Source of the DNA: an uncultured Oscillospiraceae bacterium
Lineage (GTDB): Bacteria > Bacillota > Clostridia > Oscillospirales > Ruminococcaceae
NCBI GenBank assembly: GCA_910587465.1
Contig: CAJUMS010000084.1
Coordinates: 1-11,355 of the forward strand
Direction of reading: 5' to 3'
Length of the DNA stretch: 11,355 bases
Part shown: piece by piece, positions 1-6,085 of the stretch
Position numbering within the stretch: the stretch's first letter is position 1
Layout: every line of letters starts with the position of its first letter
Made by a program: the position numbers and the translations under genes
Notes under the pieces: model-generated
Databases searched by the model: none
The model's input: the letters and a program-made list of their open reading frames with translations, nothing else
What the model was told of the DNA's origin: nothing

Positions 1-52
1 AAGCGGGTGGGTACACAAGGCGAAAAGCGGGTATATGGATTTGGGTCTTGGT

Positions 53-136
53 GATTTTGTCAATATAACTTTACACAATTTTCTCAAAAAACTCGTTTTT
101 TTTGAGAAAATTGTGTAAAGTAATATTGACAAAATC
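53..136. repeat. Long near-perfect palindrome (39-bp arms)
   Basis: Bases 53-91 pair with 98-136 around a 6-base centre (92-97). Thirty-eight of 39 positions are complementary; the only mismatch is A67 opposite A122. The arms are AT-rich, begin GATTTTGTCAATAT and end in a run of A at the centre, unlike the GC-richer coding DNA around them. Outside the arms the flanks diverge at once, so it does not look like a simple fold-back read chimera. No T-tract follows either arm, so it is not a normal intrinsic terminator. Possible identities are a small non-autonomous palindromic element, a transcript-stabilising hairpin or a phase-variable site. Copy number in the genome would decide. Confidence 0.85.
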
Positions 137-290
137 ATATCTTGTCGAGCCTACAGATTTTTATAAGGAGGAGCTGCGCAAGGCTTACGAGGCTGTTCCC
201 GAGCACGAGCGCTGCTATCTCGGCGATATGGACACGCGCGACAGCGATTTTCGGCGGATACTTTACACTAATGATAAGAGGGAGGTTTAA
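102..290 (+). CDS. Small ORF or 3' remnant of a disrupted gene, unknown function
   Basis: This 62-codon frame opens with TTG inside the right arm of the palindrome, and about its first 12 residues come from that arm. From about residue 13 (base 138) the codon use looks like the neighbouring genes, with the charged segment VPEHERCYLGDMDTRDSDF near the middle and a TAA stop at 288-290. The only in-frame starts before internal Met42 (base 225) are TTG codons in the palindrome, and none has a Shine-Dalgarno site. I therefore favour the 3' end of a gene separated from its start by the palindrome over an intact gene. I do not recognise the family. Bases 1-52 upstream show no supportable gene, only an AAGCGGGT octamer repeated at 1-8 and 25-32. 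Confidence 0.3.
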   Translation: MRKLCKVILTKSYLVEPTDFYKEELRKAYEAVPEHERCYLGDMDTRDSDFRRILYTNDKREV

Positions 291-310
291 GTGCAGCCGC
301 CATTATTATG

Positions 311-326
311 TCAGCCTTTAAGCTGA
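311..326 (+). other. Short hairpin, TCAGC-CTTTAA-GCTGA
   Basis: A 5-bp stem closes a CTTTAA loop 20 bases after the stop of the preceding ORF. It lacks a T-tract, so it is at best a weak RNA structure. The same GCCTTTAAGC core occurs at 3306-3317 with a different flanking stem. The rest of 291-391 holds no gene I can support; a 15-codon frame at 334-381 has no other evidence. Confidence 0.3.
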
Positions 327-391
327 TGTGATAATGAGTAAGTACAAATGTGCAGCATTTGGACGGCAAGCGGAGCGTTAAAAAATAATCA

Positions 392-700
392 ATGACAACC
401 TTTGAAAAGATATACGAGATCGTAAAAAAGATACCCCGAGGAAAGGTCGCGACATACGGGCAGATTGCCGCGCTTGCGGGGAATGTCAAGTGGTCGAGGG
501 CGGTCGGCTACGCGCTCCACGCCAACCCCGACCCCGACGGTATACCATGCTATCGCGTGGTGAACCGCTTCGGAGGACTTGCGCCCGCGTTCGCGTTCGG
601 CGGCATAAATGTGCAGGCGGATATGCTGAGGGCGGACGGGATAGAGGTCCGCGCCGACAATACCGTCGATCTTAATAAATATTTGTGGGACGGTCTTTGA
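392..700 (+). CDS. MGMT-family (alkyltransferase-like) DNA-binding domain protein, 102 aa
   Basis: The protein is the C-terminal DNA-binding and active-site domain of O6-alkylguanine-DNA alkyltransferases, without the N-terminal domain found in Ogt/Ada/MGMT. Such single-domain proteins of about 100 aa are common in Clostridia. Visible family features are GKVATYGQIA (17-26, including the helix-turn-helix tyrosine Y22), the arginine finger R36 in SRAVGYAL, N45 and the active-site segment IPCYRVVNR (51-59) with acceptor Cys C53 retained. The usual PCHR histidine is tyrosine here (Y54), and the Glu normally completing the Cys-His-Glu network is Asp (D82). It is not a classical ATL, because those replace the cysteine, usually with Trp. 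Alkyl transfer may be weak, or the role may be lesion recognition. The ATG lacks a good Shine-Dalgarno site; a GGAG sits about 16 bases upstream. No upstream promoter is evident. Confidence 0.85.
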   Translation: MTTFEKIYEIVKKIPRGKVATYGQIAALAGNVKWSRAVGYALHANPDPDGIPCYRVVNRFGGLAPAFAFGGINVQADMLRADGIEVRADNTVDLNKYLWDGL

Positions 701-758
701 CAAATTAGGTCGAACAGAGTATTTTTTTATATAATCAGGTAAAAATTTGCAAAATGTA

Positions 759-787
759 TTGATTTTTTGACACAAATATGAGATAAT
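759..787 (+). promoter_or_regulatory. Predicted sigma-A promoter for the ATPase-popT-MBL operon
   Basis: TTGATT (759-764) and GATAAT (782-787) are separated by exactly 17 bases, in an AT-rich 130-base intergenic region. Transcription would start near 794, leaving a leader of about 39 bases before the ATG at 833, with a purine-rich AGAAAGAAG as the ribosome-binding site. A TTGACA at 697-702 and a TATAAT at 730-735 also occur but are 27 bases apart, so they do not form a promoter together. Confidence 0.5.
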
Positions 788-832
788 AAAAGAGAGTGTA
801 CATGCATCTTATATAGAGAAAGAAGATTTTTT

Positions 833-3295
833 ATGGCAAAGTTTTTTAATTTTGACGAGGAGTATTTCGGACTTACCGAAAACGAGATCGAAAAAAAGCT
901 GTCAATGTATGGCTTGAATACATATACCGGAGCGCCGCGCACGTTTATGGGCTTTTCGTATGCCGATATTTTTCTGTCTCCGTCGGTGCTGCTGATGTTC
1001 ATTGCGGGAGTATTGTGCTTTTTCGGTGCCGGCGTCGGCATGGGTATAGCCGTGTTGCTTATCGAAGTGTTTTACGTATGTATGGAGATACATTTCCGCA
1101 AGACTGTCGACGACAGGCTTGACGAGATCGAGGAGACCACCGCGGTAAAGTTTCGTGTTATACGTTCGGGTAAGCCGGAGCTTATCGAAAAGGAGCTTAT
1201 AGTACCCGAGGACGTTATAGTCGTGCAGGCGGGGGAGAGGGTTCCCGCGGATGCATTCATACTTGAAGCACGCGACCTCACCGTCGACGAGGGCATCTTT
1301 ACGGATGACAATACTCCTGTTGCGAAATATGTCGGTGCGATGTCAAAAAACGACCTCAAGCCGACGTTCGTATACAGCGGTACGATGATAATCTCGGGTA
1401 TCGCGATATGTAAGGTAAGCGCTACGGGCGTGGATACGAAATATTTCCGTAAATTCGGTGCTGTCGCCGACCGTCACCCGTATTACACAAACCTTGAAAG
1501 GGTAGTGCGCTCGATAGTTCCGCTGTGCAGCGCGGTCGCGGTGCTGCTGACTATCGTTTCCGTGGTGATAAAGGTCATATCCGGCGGCGAGATAATACCG
1601 TCCGCGCTCAGCGGAATAACGCTGGGATTATGCTTTATCCCGACAGGGATTGGCGCGGTCATCAGGCTGTACTACACCAAGGGTGCGATGAGCCTTATCA
1701 AGGGCGGTGCGGTGGTGAAGTCATTGTCTGATATCGAAAAGCTGAACTCCTTGTCCGTGCTCTGCGTGGAAAAGGAGGGGGCGATCTCCAAAAATTCCCT
1801 TGAGGTAAGAGGCGTGTACGCCAAAAGCGAGGAGCTGTTGTACAAGGTCGCGGCGCTCGCCTGCGAGCCTAACACTATCGATCCTGCGGAGCGCGCTCTT
1901 ATGGTAAAGGCGACGTTCTTTGACGACAAGATCGCGGACGTTTACACCGACAACGTTTTCATAGAAAAGGTAGCCGAGGGCGAGTCGATGAACGGTGCGG
2001 TCTGGAGTGTCGGCGGCGCTAAGATATGCTGTATAAAGGGCATTCCCGAGCAGATACTGCCGATGTGCAGGCTTAACGGTGACGAGCTTTTTGTCGCTCA
2101 GAAGAAGTACGAGGATTACTACGCCAAGGGTTGCAGCGTAATGGCGGTGGCGTGCGTTGACGCGGACAATGACGATATGGACGTGACGGCGGGATTTTCA
2201 TATACTTTTGTGGGATTTGTAGCGTTCTCCGCGCCGCTGCGTGACTCGGTATCGTCGGCTGTTAAGACATGCCGACGTTCGGGAGTGCGCGTCGTTATGC
2301 TGACCGAGGAAAACCCGAGCGTCGCCGAGTCGACGGGAAAGATGATCGGTCTGTCCACAAGTTCCGTTATTACGGGCAAGCAAATCGAGGAGTCGGTCGA
2401 GTACGGCACTTACCTTGATTTTGATGCGGATATCTACGCCAAGCTTACGCTTGAGCAAAAGCTGTACGTTATCGGAAAGCTGAAGGAAAACGGCGAGGTG
2501 GTCGCTATGACTGGCACCCGCACGGGCGACGCGGACGCGCTTGAGGCGGCGGACGTGGGAATTACCATTTCCCAGCACTCTGCGGGCAGCGCATACGAGG
2601 CTGCCGACGTGATAATGAACGACGACAACTTCTCGACTATCGCGGATATGATCGCCGCGGCAAGGCAGATACACCGCAACATAAAGCGCGCGGTCTCGCT
2701 GATGATATCTGGATATGTGGGTCTTATCGTGCTGATAATGATAAACCTTTTCAGCGATGTGCACCTTATGCTCACGCCCGCGATAATCGCGCTTGTTTCC
2801 ATGATATTCCTGCCAATGGCGGCGCTGGGATATGTGGACTGCCGCGCGGATATGCGCTCGGTAATGCCGCCCTCGGAGTTCGTAGCCGAAAGGAAGATAA
2901 ACTACCGCTTCATAGGCGGCGCGGCGTTTTTCGGAGCGCTTTCCGGAGCGGTCGCCATCGCCTCGTACCTGCTTATGTACAACGGCACCAATTTTGAGTC
3001 CGCGAGGAGCTGCGCACTGATATCCTACTCGTTCTGCTCTGCGGCGTTTGCGGTGCTCCGTCATTCGGACGAGGAGCCGTTCAGGGCGTTCAGCGGCGCG
3101 GGAACGCTCGCGAAGGCGGCTGTTGCGACTTTCGCTTTTATACCGATACTACTGGTTTATATTCCGCTCGTGAATACGGCGTTCGGCTTTGCCGCTATTG
3201 ACATTCTGGCGCTTTTGATAAGCGTCGCAACGGGAATTCTCCCTGCCGCCGCATATTACTTCGCAAGACATTTTTTTAAGAACCTTTCCACATAG
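833..3295 (+). CDS. P2-type ATPase homologue, predicted catalytically inactive (820 aa)
   Basis: The architecture is that of a P2 (calcium/cation) ATPase: an N-terminal GLTENEIEKKLSMYGLN segment (13-29), an M1-M2 pair (about 45-88), the actuator domain (GERVPADAF, 134-142), M3-M4 (about 226-280), P and N domains (about 300-615) and six C-terminal membrane segments (about 620-811). Almost every signature is degenerate. The DKTGTLT phosphorylation loop reads E313-K-E-G-A-I-S319, so the phosphorylated Asp is Glu. Actuator TGES reads T157-D-D-N160. M4 PEGL reads P270-T-G-I273. The DPLR motif reads A467-P-L-R470. TGDGVND reads T560-G-T-R-T-G-D566. KGIPE (402-406) and EADVGI-like EAADVGI (571-577) survive. 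There is no frameshift or internal stop, and composition matches the neighbours. Family membership is clear. Loss of ATP-driven transport is inference from residue loss. A membrane scaffold or sensor role is possible but unproven. Confidence 0.85.
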   Translation: MAKFFNFDEEYFGLTENEIEKKLSMYGLNTYTGAPRTFMGFSYADIFLSPSVLLMFIAGVLCFFGAGVGMGIAVLLIEVFYVCMEIHFRKTVDDRLDEIEETTAVKFRVIRSGKPELIEKELIVPEDVIVVQAGERVPADAFILEARDLTVDEGIFTDDNTPVAKYVGAMSKNDLKPTFVYSGTMIISGIAICKVSATGVDTKYFRKFGAVADRHPYYTNLERVVRSIVPLCSAVAVLLTIVSVVIKVISGGEIIPSALSGITLGLCFIPTGIGAVIRLYYTKGAMSLIKGGAVVKSLSDIEKLNSLSVLCVEKEGAISKNSLEVRGVYAKSEELLYKVAALACEPNTIDPAERALMVKATFFDDKIADVYTDNVFIEKVAEGESMNGAVWSVGGAKICCIKGIPEQILPMCRLNGDELFVAQKKYEDYYAKGCSVMAVACVDADNDDMDVTAGFSYTFVGFVAFSAPLRDSVSSAVKTCRRSGVRVVMLTEENPSVAESTGKMIGLSTSSVITGKQIEESVEYGTYLDFDADIYAKLTLEQKLYVIGKLKENGEVVAMTGTRTGDADALEAADVGITISQHSAGSAYEAADVIMNDDNFSTIADMIAAARQIHRNIKRAVSLMISGYVGLIVLIMINLFSDVHLMLTPAIIALVSMIFLPMAALGYVDCRADMRSVMPPSEFVAERKINYRFIGGAAFFGALSGAVAIASYLLMYNGTNFESARSCALISYSFCSAAFAVLRHSDEEPFRAFSGAGTLAKAAVATFAFIPILLVYIPLVNTAFGFAAIDILALLISVATGILPAAAYYFARHFFKNLST

Positions 3296-3302
3296 CCCGG
3301 AG

Positions 3303-3320
3303 AGCCGCCTTTAAGCGGCT
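3303..3320 (+). other. Intercistronic hairpin between ATPase and popT
   Basis: A six-base stem AGCCGC/GCGGCT closes a CTTTAA loop 8 bases after the ATPase stop. There is no following T-tract, so it is unlikely to terminate fully. It may protect the upstream message end or tune the ratio of the operon genes. Its core GCCTTTAAGC repeats the hairpin at 311-326. Confidence 0.4.
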
Positions 3321-3350
3321 GTGTGGGAAGGTTCGGGTTAAGGAGCTTTC

Positions 3351-4193
3351 ATGAAAAAAATTATCGAGTATCTAAGATATTTCCTTTGCGGACTCGTTTT
3401 CGGCACGGCAAACGTTATACCGGGCGTAAGCGGCGGCACCATGCTGGTCGTTTTCGGAGTTTTTGACAGACTGACCGAGGCGATCTCGGGTATAAAAAAG
3501 ATATTTCAAAATTTCTGGTTTTTGTTTACGTTCGCACTTGGAGCGGGCGGGGGAATAGTGCTTTCGGCGTTCGTCATTTCCTCGCTGTTTGAGAATTTCG
3601 GCATTCAGACGAATATGTTCTTTATCGGACTGATACTTGGCGGCGTTCCGTTGATCTATAAATTCGGCACCGAGGAAAAGAAGGTAAAGCCATCCTGCGC
3701 GATTCCGTTCGTGATCGCAATGGCGGTCGTTATCGGACTGACTGTGCTCGAAAAGATGGACGTTTTCAAGCTTGCGCCCGACGTTGTGACGGGCTTTGAC
3801 CTTGTTATCTCTCTCAAGCTTATCGTCTGCGCGGCGATAGCGGCGGTGACTATGATAATCCCGGGTATCTCGGGTTCGTTCGTGATGATGCTGCTTGGCG
3901 TTTACGAAACGATAATCGGCGCTATCAAGGATATGAACTTCTACGTAATTATCCCGTTCGCAATAGGAGCAGTCATCGGAATAATCGGCGGTGCGAAGCT
4001 GATTTCAATGCTGATAAAGAAGAACAAGCTCATGGTGTATTCGGCGCTTATGGGGCTTGTTATCGGCTCGGTTTACGCGATACTTCCCGACGGCTTCGGG
4101 TTCAATCTGCAAACGGGCTACGGGTTTGCGTGTGCGCTGTTCGGCGTAATGGCAGCTACTCTCGTTGAGAAGCTCGGTGGCTCGGAGGAATGA
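3351..4193 (+). CDS. popT: DUF368/PopT family polyprenyl-phosphate transporter
   Basis: This 280-aa polytopic membrane protein belongs to DUF368, whose members recycle undecaprenyl phosphate across the cytoplasmic membrane for peptidoglycan and other envelope polymers (PopT). Two internal half-motifs typical of the family are visible: GTANVIPGVSGGT (18-30) in the first membrane region and TMIIPGISGSFVMMLLGVYE (167-186) in the middle. The rest is hydrophobic, with about 7-8 membrane segments and a charged cytoplasmic stretch EEKKVK (108-113). AAGGAG at 3340-3345 lies 5 bases before the ATG and supports this start. It follows the ATPase gene by 55 bases, and 4 bases separate it from the MBL gene downstream, so the three genes probably form one transcript. 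Length is usual for the family. The family call is firm; the substrate is assumed from characterised homologues. Confidence 0.88.
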   Translation: MKKIIEYLRYFLCGLVFGTANVIPGVSGGTMLVVFGVFDRLTEAISGIKKIFQNFWFLFTFALGAGGGIVLSAFVISSLFENFGIQTNMFFIGLILGGVPLIYKFGTEEKKVKPSCAIPFVIAMAVVIGLTVLEKMDVFKLAPDVVTGFDLVISLKLIVCAAIAAVTMIIPGISGSFVMMLLGVYETIIGAIKDMNFYVIIPFAIGAVIGIIGGAKLISMLIKKNKLMVYSALMGLVIGSVYAILPDGFGFNLQTGYGFACALFGVMAATLVEKLGGSEE

Positions 4194-4197
4194 GAAA

Positions 4198-5193
4198 ATG
4201 ATAGAGCGCAAGGTAAGGCGCGATAAGATAAAAAGGCGAAAGGAATTCGTTTCCGCATTGATAAGCATTGCCGCGTCGGTCTTTCTCGCGGCAGTGCTTT
4301 TTCTGTATTTTAACGACCGTTATTTGCATATCGGTGCAGTGCCGTCGACTTATGACATTATAAGATTATTCGGCGGCGGCGCAAAGCCGTATGCGGAGTT
4401 ATCCGACAACGAAATGGCGGTCAGCTTTATCGACGTAGGGCAGGGCGACTGCGAGCTTATCTCGGCGAACGGTTACAACATCCTTATCGACTGCGGCGAT
4501 ACCGACAAGATCGACAGCGTTATCGGCTTTCTGAAATACAGCGGCGTTGAACAGCTCAATACGGTGATAATTACTCATCCTCACGACGATCATTACGGCG
4601 GAATGCACAAGCTGCTCAGCCGTTTTGAGGTTGGCGAGGTGGTCATGCCCGAGTTTGAGGTGCAGAGCGTTACATACCAACGGCTGACTAAGGTCATAAA
4701 CGACCGCGGCATCCGTTTTCGATATGCCAAGGCAGGCGAACGTTTGATGCTCGGCGAGGATATGTATCTTGACATAATCGCGCCGATATATCTTGATTAC
4801 AGAGAGGAAAACGATTTTTCGATAGTCGCGCGGCTGGTTTACGGTGAAACATCGTTTCTGTTCACAGGCGACCTAGAACGCGCGGGCGAGCTTGACCTGA
4901 TCAACGCGGAAACTAACCTGCAGGCGGGCGTGCTAAAGGTTGGTCATCACGGGAGCGCAGGCTCGAGCAGCGCGGAATTCTTGCAGCAGGTCTCACCGAA
5001 GATAGCAGTGTTCGAGACGGGCGCGATAAACTATTATGGTCACCCGAGGAGCGAGGTGCTTGACAGGCTGGCTGAGAACGGCTGCGAGGAGGCGTATTCC
5101 ACCGCCGCCAACGGAAATATCGTGATAATAAGCGACGGAAAAGAGCTCCGCGTATTGACCGAAAATGAAAAGGCGTACAGCTTTATTGAATAA
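4198..5193 (+). CDS. Membrane-anchored ComEC-type metallo-beta-lactamase-fold hydrolase
   Basis: The 331-aa protein has a basic N-terminus (KVRRDKIKRRK), one membrane segment (about 17-38) and a C-terminal MBL domain predicted to face outside. The domain follows the stand-alone ComEC/Rec2 type: FIDVGQGD (77-84), ILIDCGD (95-101), the metal-binding THPHDDH (126-132; H127, H129, D131, H132), FTGDLE, LKVGHHGS and NYYGHPRSEV. ComEC proteins themselves also carry a channel domain and a competence role; neither is present here, so a surface phosphodiesterase or nuclease-like activity with unknown substrate is the best guess. The frame is open back to a TTG at 4165, but I place the start at ATG 4198 because GGAGGA (4184-4189) lies 8 bases upstream and the popT stop is 4 bases before it. 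It is the last gene of the operon and ends at a strong terminator. Confidence 0.85.
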   Translation: MIERKVRRDKIKRRKEFVSALISIAASVFLAAVLFLYFNDRYLHIGAVPSTYDIIRLFGGGAKPYAELSDNEMAVSFIDVGQGDCELISANGYNILIDCGDTDKIDSVIGFLKYSGVEQLNTVIITHPHDDHYGGMHKLLSRFEVGEVVMPEFEVQSVTYQRLTKVINDRGIRFRYAKAGERLMLGEDMYLDIIAPIYLDYREENDFSIVARLVYGETSFLFTGDLERAGELDLINAETNLQAGVLKVGHHGSAGSSSAEFLQQVSPKIAVFETGAINYYGHPRSEVLDRLAENGCEEAYSTAANGNIVIISDGKELRVLTENEKAYSFIE

Positions 5194-5225
5194 AAAACAC
5201 AGGGCGTTATGCTCTGTGTTTTTTT
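5192..5225. terminator. Strong bidirectional intrinsic terminator
   Basis: A 14-bp stem (5192-5205 with 5211-5224, one G-T wobble) closes a GTTAT loop. The plus side ends in T7 (5219-5225); the minus side ends in T6, the complement of 5197-5192. It overlaps the MBL stop codon. On the plus strand it ends the ATPase-popT-MBL operon. On the minus strand it is the first clear terminator met by transcripts leaving sigE. Confidence 0.88.
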
Positions 5226-5256
5226 ATGTGAAATTTTTTCTCGCACATTTTTTGGA

Positions 5257-5286
5257 GAATATCAAAACCGATTTCCGACAATAATA
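5257..5286 (+). promoter_or_regulatory. Predicted sigma-G/sigma-F promoter of sigG
   Basis: GAATA (5257-5261) and AATAATA (5280-5286) are separated by 18 bases. This fits the known forespore sigma-G consensus (about GMATR-N18-CATNMTA) with one mismatch in the -10. The start would fall near 5293, just ahead of the Shine-Dalgarno site CGGAGG (5301-5306). Autoregulation of sigG by sigma-G after sigma-F is known in Bacillus, so the position makes sense. The elements are short, so chance remains possible. No good sigma-A promoter is visible in 5226-5314. Confidence 0.45.
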
Positions 5287-5314
5287 CTTGTACCAAGTAA
5301 CGGAGGTCGGAAAT

Positions 5315-6085
5315 ATGTACTATAACAAGGTCGAGATAAGCGGGGTCAACACATCTAAGCTGAAGGTGCTTAAGGAAGCAGAAAAAATGGAGCTGTTAAA
5401 GCGCGTAAAGCAGGGTGATATGCAAGCTCGCGAGGAACTTATCCGCGGCAATCTGCGCCTTGTGCTCAGCGTTATACAGCGCTTTATGGGCAGGGGAGAG
5501 AGCGCGGACGATCTGTTTCAGGTAGGCTGTATCGGGCTTATCAAGGCGATAGATAACTTCGACATTACTCAGCCCGTGCGGTTCTCGACGTATGCCGTGC
5601 CTATGATAATGGGCGAGCTGCGTCGTTATCTTCGCGACAACGCTCCCGTGCGCGTGAGCCGTTCCGTTCGCGATCTGGCGTATAAGGCTATGCAGGCAAA
5701 GGAAAAGCTGACCGCGGAAAAGGGCTGTGAGCCGCGCGTTGAGGACATCGCCAAGGAGATAGGCGTACCGAGACAGGACGTTGTTATCGCTCTTGAAGCA
5801 ATAAGCGAGCCGATCTCGCTGTACGAGCCCGTGTTTTCCGAGTCGGGCGACACCATCTACGTCCTTGATCAGCTCGGCGACCATAACGACGATATGAACT
5901 GGCTGAACGAGATATCTCTCAAGGAAGCCATAGCACAGCTGGGAAAACGTGAGAAAAGGATACTCAACCTGCGCTTTTTCCGAGGGAAAACACAGGTTGA
6001 GGTTGCAAAGGAAATTGGAATAAGCCAAGCACAGGTTTCAAGATTGGAAAAGGGTGCGCTCAATAAAATCAAAAACAGAATTTAG
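5315..6085 (+). CDS. sigG: RNA polymerase sporulation sigma factor SigG
   Basis: This is the late forespore sigma factor, 256 aa, collinear with Bacillus SigG. The diagnostic N-terminus YYNKVEISGVNTSKL (2-16) is present. It is followed by region 2 (GNLRLVLSVIQRF, DDLFQVGCIGLIKAIDNFD, RFSTYAVPMIMGELRRYLRD), a region 3 segment starting VRVSRSVRDLAYKA, and region 4 with the helix-turn-helix EVAKEIGISQAQVSRLEKG near the C-terminus. The frame extends to TTG 5288, but CGGAGG (5301-5306), 8 bases before ATG 5315, and homology fix the start. It lies on the opposite strand from sigE and spoIIGA, which is unusual, and its TAG (6083-6085) overlaps the sigE stop. Residue 44 is Arg, where Bacillus SigG has the Asn linked to Gin/CsfB inhibition. 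Identity is highly secure. Confidence 0.95.
   Translation: MYYNKVEISGVNTSKLKVLKEAEKMELLKRVKQGDMQAREELIRGNLRLVLSVIQRFMGRGESADDLFQVGCIGLIKAIDNFDITQPVRFSTYAVPMIMGELRRYLRDNAPVRVSRSVRDLAYKAMQAKEKLTAEKGCEPRVEDIAKEIGVPRQDVVIALEAISEPISLYEPVFSESGDTIYVLDQLGDHNDDMNWLNEISLKEAIAQLGKREKRILNLRFFRGKTQVEVAKEIGISQAQVSRLEKGALNKIKNRI

Noticed and set aside
53..136. Palindrome as an intrinsic terminator or fold-back sequencing chimera
   Set aside because: The T-run is in the centre and not after the stem, and the flanks outside the arms are not complementary, as a fold-back would require.
334..381. 15-codon ORF upstream of the MGMT gene as a leader peptide
   Set aside because: No Shine-Dalgarno site, no attenuator structure and no codon pattern suggesting regulation.
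697..735. TTGACA at 697 with TATAAT at 730 as the ATPase promoter
   Set aside because: The 27-base spacing is incompatible with sigma-A; TTGATT-N17-GATAAT at 759-787 is better.
2198..3064. 288-aa open frame on the minus strand opposite the ATPase gene
   Set aside because: Rich in Arg, His and Tyr without recognisable domains; a shadow of the GC-biased codons of the plus-strand gene.
833..3295. ATPase homologue as a decaying pseudogene
   Set aside because: No stop or frameshift in 820 codons and normal promoter, ribosome-binding site and codon use; degeneracy is concentrated at catalytic motifs rather than spread over the protein.
5396..6028. 210-aa minus-strand frame inside sigG and similar frames inside sigE
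   Set aside because: The true sigma factor frames match their families end to end; these are shadows.
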